Shown in pieces: positions 5,733-8,480 of a stretch of 8,480 nucleotides of DNA (position 1 is its first letter; every line of letters begins with the position of its first letter). The notes beneath the pieces are model-generated. The model was not told the origin of the DNA, did no database searches, and was given only the letters and a program-made list of their open reading frames with translations. The stretch comes from Candidatus Gallibacteroides avistercoris. Lineage in GTDB: Bacteria; Bacteroidota; Bacteroidia; Bacteroidales; CHK158-818. The stretch is from assembly GCA_018714665.1 (NCBI GenBank), contig DVNA01000081.1:1-8480 (forward strand), written 5' to 3'. Both the position numbers and the translations under genes were made by a program.

Positions 5733-7184
5733 TTAGATGGATATGCACTCTTTCAGAATTTCGGCTACCGTCGGATGGGGGAAAATGGTTTTTCTCCATT
5801 CCCGTATGGGAATCTTCCGGTCTATGGCCATGCCGGCAGCTACGATGAATTCCGATGCCGGCGACCCTACGATGTGGGTTCCCAACAGCAGTCCGTCGGG
5901 GCTTGCCAGCAGCTTGCAGAATCCGTTGCCTCCTTCGTTCTCGGCTACGAAACGGCCCGAATAGTTCATCGAGAGTTTGAGTACCTTATATTCCCTCCCC
6001 TCTGCGGTCAGGGCGGCTTCGGTGGCACCTACCGAGGCGATTTCCGGTTGGGTATATACAATCGAGGGGACGGCTTCGTACGACATGGCGTCGTTCTCGC
6101 CCAGCAGGTGGTGTACGGCCGTCTCGGCTTCCCGTACCGCCGTGTGGGCCAGCAGGGAGTATCCCGTTACATCGCCGCAGGCATATACGTGGGGGAAAGA
6201 AGTTTGCATATATTCGTTGACACGGATTCCTCTTCCGGAGCTTTCCAGGCCCAGTTGTTCCAGCCCCATCCCTTCCCAGCGGGGCCTTCTTCCGATGCTC
6301 AGCAAGATTTTCTCGGAGGTCAGCGTTTGCGTTTCCTCGCCGGTTTTTATCTCTACTCCTTGGTCGGTAAAGGCCGTAACGAGGCTGTTTAGATGGAATT
6401 TGACACCCCGTTTGGCATACTCCTCGCGCAGGAAAGCGGCGGCTTCGTTGTCGGTATTACCCAAAATTTCGGGAAGGGCCTCTACCACCGTAACTTCGCT
6501 CCCGAAGCTGTTGTACAGCGCGGCAAACTCCATACCGATGACACCGCCTCCGATGATGAGTATCGATTCGGGAATCTCTTTGGCGGCCAGCGCTTCGCGG
6601 CTGGTCCAGTACGACAGCTGTTCGATTCCCGGGATGGGCGGAATGGTCGTTTCCGATCCGGTACAGATGATCAGGTTGCGGGCGTGGAAACTCTCTTCTC
6701 CGGCGTTTAATTCAAAATAGGCCGCATCTGTCTTGTTCAGTTTTGCCTCCTGGTTGATTACCGTAACCCCCTGTTCGCTCATCCGTGCCTTGATGCCGGC
6801 TACCAGTTTGCGCACCACCTTGGTTTTGCGGGCAGCTATTTTGGCGTAATCGAACGTCGTGTTGCCGTTGTTGATGCCGTATTTGGCTCCGTTCAAGGCC
6901 TGTTGGTAGAGCTTGGCCGAATAGAGGAGTGTTTTGGTGGGGATGCACCCTTCGTTCAGGCAAACCCCGCCCAACGCGTTTTTTTCAAACAGAACCACCG
7001 ACAGCCCTCCTTGTGCCGCCCGCTCGGCAGCGGTATATCCGGCGGGGCCTCCGCCTAAAATGGCTACGTCGAAATTTTTATTTTTTTTGAACATATCGGC
7101 TGTTATTTCTACCGTGGCAGTGCGTTCTGTTGCCTTGTGTCCGGCAATTTCTCCGCCGAATCGTGTCGTGTCGAGTGTTTTCAT
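5733..7184 (-). CDS. lpdA: Dihydrolipoyl dehydrogenase (E3) with N-terminal extension
   Basis: An FAD-dependent enzyme that reoxidises the lipoamide arm of 2-oxoacid dehydrogenase complexes or the glycine cleavage H protein and reduces NAD+. The FAD site is VAILGGGPAGYTAAE (40-54), the redox-active disulfide is GGVCLNEGCIPTK (72-84; C75 and C80), the NAD-binding glycines are IIGGGVIGMEF (210-220), and the second FAD motif is YACGDVTG (334-341). The C-terminal dimer-interface block FPHPTVAEIL (468-477) supplies the active-site His-Glu pair (H470, E475). From the ATG at 7184 the protein is 483 residues, about 30 longer than usual. The ATG at 7094 (MFKKNKNFDVAIL) gives a standard N-terminus. I kept 7184 because the intervening 90 bases have coding-like composition and the ATG lies 4 bases after the upstream stop, suggesting translational coupling. 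No E1, E2 or H-protein gene is in the window, so its partner complex is unknown. Confidence 0.93.
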   Translation of the reverse strand: MKTLDTTRFGGEIAGHKATERTATVEITADMFKKNKNFDVAILGGGPAGYTAAERAAQGGLSVVLFEKNALGGVCLNEGCIPTKTLLYSAKLYQQALNGAKYGINNGNTTFDYAKIAARKTKVVRKLVAGIKARMSEQGVTVINQEAKLNKTDAAYFELNAGEESFHARNLIICTGSETTIPPIPGIEQLSYWTSREALAAKEIPESILIIGGGVIGMEFAALYNSFGSEVTVVEALPEILGNTDNEAAAFLREEYAKRGVKFHLNSLVTAFTDQGVEIKTGEETQTLTSEKILLSIGRRPRWEGMGLEQLGLESSGRGIRVNEYMQTSFPHVYACGDVTGYSLLAHTAVREAETAVHHLLGENDAMSYEAVPSIVYTQPEIASVGATEAALTAEGREYKVLKLSMNYSGRFVAENEGGNGFCKLLASPDGLLLGTHIVGSPASEFIVAAGMAIDRKIPIREWRKTIFPHPTVAEILKECISI

Positions 7185-7188
7185 AGGG

Positions 7189-7599
7189 TTATTTTTTTCG
7201 GGAAACGTATATGATATCGGAATTGTATTTTTGAAGTTCTGCTATAAAATCTTTTTTGTTGTCGGGAGAGACCAACGAGTATCTTTTTCCGTATGTTATT
7301 TTGAGCCGATCCAACGACAGGGCATAAGAAGACAGTGGATTATGGGAATCTTCTACTTTCGTTATCTCGGCCACCGGGATACGGCACACGGGCATGATCC
7401 AGCATTTCAGCAACAACGTACCGTCGGTGATGACATATTCGGTTTTCAGCATGAACTGGATCAGGGCCAGATCGGCCAAAAACAGGGCTGCCATCCCCAT
7501 TCCCTCTTTGTACCAGATGGCTAACAGGAGGCATCCGGAGCAGTATGTCAGGATGAGGTAGTACCACCAGCCGATTTTCGATTTAAATGTCCGCTGCAT
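7189..7599 (-). CDS. Small membrane protein with bacterial PH-like domain
   Basis: A 136-residue protein with two hydrophobic helices (about residues 11-29 and 33-51), followed by a cytoplasmic-type domain. Its pattern, starting KTEYVITDGTLLLK (52-65), with IPVAEITKVED (74-84), ALSLDRLKITYG (93-104) and SPDNKKDFIAEL (111-122), matches the bacterial PH-like domain found in small YyaB-like membrane proteins. The role of this family is not established to my knowledge. The ATG at 7599 is chosen; a TTG at 7620 would add seven residues and overlap the presumed promoter. It is the first gene of the minus-strand run, its stop lies 4 bases before the lpdA ATG, and it is divergent from nadB. Co-transcription with lpdA is inferred from spacing and says little about its function. 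Confidence 0.8.
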   Translation of the reverse strand: MQRTFKSKIGWWYYLILTYCSGCLLLAIWYKEGMGMAALFLADLALIQFMLKTEYVITDGTLLLKCWIMPVCRIPVAEITKVEDSHNPLSSYALSLDRLKITYGKRYSLVSPDNKKDFIAELQKYNSDIIYVSRKK

Positions 7600-7624
7600 G
7601 TAAAATTGATTTTGGTGCAAGATA

Positions 7625-7632
7625 CAAAATTG
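7625..7632 (-). promoter_or_regulatory. Possible -7 box for the PH-protein/lpdA operon
   Basis: The minus strand reads CAATTTTG, one mismatch from TAnnTTTG, ending 25 bases before the ATG at 7599. An overlapping candidate, TATCTTGC (7617-7624), is also close to the consensus. Neither is a full match, and no -33 element stands out. The operon needs a promoter in this gap of about 90 bases, so one of these is likely. Confidence 0.3.
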
Positions 7633-7644
7633 ATAGTTTATATG

Positions 7645-7652
7645 TACCTTTG
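7645..7652 (+). promoter_or_regulatory. Putative -7 promoter box for nadB
   Basis: TACCTTTG is a full match to TAnnTTTG. It ends 39 bases before the nadB ATG, giving a leader of roughly 30 bases. No clear -33 TTTG is present at the standard distance. It is the same 8-base sequence as the gpmI box. Confidence 0.6.
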
Positions 7653-7691
7653 TTGGTATAAAATATTCATTTTTATAGATTGACGGAAAAT

Positions 7692-8480
7692 ATGGTACGT
7701 AAATATGATTTTTTAGTTATCGGTTCGGGCATTGCCGGCATGAGCTTCGCCCTGAAAGTGGCCGATAAAGGCTCAGTAGCCATGATATGCAAGACGGGTC
7801 TGGAAGAGGCCAACACCTTTTTTGCGCAGGGAGGGGTGGCTTCGGTAACGAATTTGTCGGTCGATAACTTTGAGAAACATATTGAAGATACCATGATTGC
7901 AGGCGACTGGATAAGTGACCGCGCGGCGGTCGAGAAGGTGGTCCGCGAAGCCCCCGGACAGATTCAGGAACTGATAAAGTGGGGGGTGGAGTTCGACCGG
8001 AACGAGGCGGGAGAGTTTGACCTGCACAAGGAGGGCGGACATTCCGAGTTCCGTATCCTTCACCACAAGGACAATACCGGTGCCGAAATTCAGGAGAGCC
8101 TGATACGGGCCGTCAAGAGACATCCCAATATAACCATATTCAGCGATCACTTTGCAGTAGAAATCATCACCCAGCATCATTTGGGCATTATCGTAACCCG
8201 CTATACCCCCGGCATAAAATGCTACGGGGCCTATATCATGAATGAAAAGACGGGAGAGGTAGATACCTTCCTCTCCAAAGTTACGTTGATGGCTACCGGA
8301 GGCGTAGGTGCCGTTTACCGCAATACTACCAATCCGTTGGTAGCTACCGGCGACGGCATCGCCATGGTGTATCGGGCCAAGGGAATTGTCAAGGATATGG
8401 AGTTTATCCAGTTTCATCCCACGGCGTTGTACCATCCGGGCGATCGACCCTGTTTCCTCATTACCGAGGCGATGCGCGGT
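7692..8480 (+). CDS. nadB: L-aspartate oxidase (partial, 3' end outside window)
   Basis: An FAD enzyme that oxidises L-aspartate to iminoaspartate, the first step of de novo NAD synthesis; in anaerobes fumarate can replace oxygen as electron acceptor. The first 263 residues are present, about half of a typical NadB, and the frame is open to the window end. The FAD site is LVIGSGIAGM (8-17; G11, G13, G16). Other family blocks are NTFFAQGGVASV (41-52), EGGHSEFRILHHKDNTG (114-130), with E114 matching the substrate-site Glu of characterised NadB, MATGGVGAVY (200-209), and DMEFIQFHPTALYHPG (235-250), with H242 at the active site. These favour NadB over the related fumarate reductase and succinate dehydrogenase flavoproteins. 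The ATG at 7692 places the FAD motif at the usual distance from the N-terminus. NadA and NadC genes are not in the window. Confidence 0.95.
   Translation, partial: MVRKYDFLVIGSGIAGMSFALKVADKGSVAMICKTGLEEANTFFAQGGVASVTNLSVDNFEKHIEDTMIAGDWISDRAAVEKVVREAPGQIQELIKWGVEFDRNEAGEFDLHKEGGHSEFRILHHKDNTGAEIQESLIRAVKRHPNITIFSDHFAVEIITQHHLGIIVTRYTPGIKCYGAYIMNEKTGEVDTFLSKVTLMATGGVGAVYRNTTNPLVATGDGIAMVYRAKGIVKDMEFIQFHPTALYHPGDRPCFLITEAMRG

Noticed and set aside
5682..6720. Plus-strand open frames opposite lpdA (5682-6392 and 5977-6720)
   Set aside because: Shadows of the dihydrolipoyl dehydrogenase gene, with no domain pattern.
7773..8435. Minus-strand open frame of 220 codons opposite nadB
   Set aside because: nadB on the plus strand carries all family motifs; the antisense frame shows none.
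1..8480. A new defence, mobile or biosynthetic system
   Set aside because: I looked for transposase, integrase, toxin-antitoxin, nuclease, repeat arrays and tRNA-adjacent junctions and found none; gene content and base composition look like core chromosome throughout.

Overview
The window looks like a Bacteroidales chromosome segment of ordinary housekeeping and membrane-lipid genes. Three observations point there. The first two genes match the GlsA/GlsB acyltransferase pair that makes glycine lipids in Bacteroides. The intergenic gaps carry TAnnTTTG-type -7 promoter boxes, the Bacteroidetes pattern, and leaders are short and A-rich with almost no Shine-Dalgarno sequence. Coding DNA is near 50% GC by eye, while the gaps are strongly AT-rich. 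I cannot name a genus. I see no tRNA, rRNA, insertion sequence, CRISPR array or phage gene.

Layout. Positions 1-97 hold the tail of an unidentified protein, followed by an AT-rich gap of about 320 bases with one imperfect hairpin and a promoter-like box. A two-gene plus-strand operon follows: glsA-like O-acyltransferase (422-1246) and glsB-like N-acyltransferase (1260-2213). It ends at a strong hairpin that can serve both strands. On the minus strand are a cysteine-rich DUF3109 protein (2253-2828) and, upstream of it, phosphoglycerate mutase gpmI (2906-4429), with a clear gpmI terminator between them. gpmI is divergent from a short SpoU/TrmH-family RNA methyltransferase (4539-5069), whose end overlaps the next minus-strand gene by 7 bases.

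That gene is the last of a tight three-gene minus-strand operon, read from right to left: a small membrane protein with a bacterial PH-like domain (7189-7599), a dihydrolipoyl dehydrogenase (5733-7184) with an unusual 30-residue N-terminal extension, and a membrane-anchored protein with a LamG/concanavalin-like tail (5063-5716). The operon is divergent from nadB (L-aspartate oxidase), which starts at 7692 and runs off the right edge.

Functionally the window combines membrane lipid synthesis (glsAB), glycolysis (gpmI), 2-oxoacid or glycine-cleavage chemistry (lpdA), the first step of NAD synthesis (nadB), RNA modification, and three poorly characterised proteins. I found no convincing new multi-gene system. 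The most useful leads are the unexplained partners of lpdA, the lpdA N-terminal extension and the variant acyltransferase motif in GlsA.
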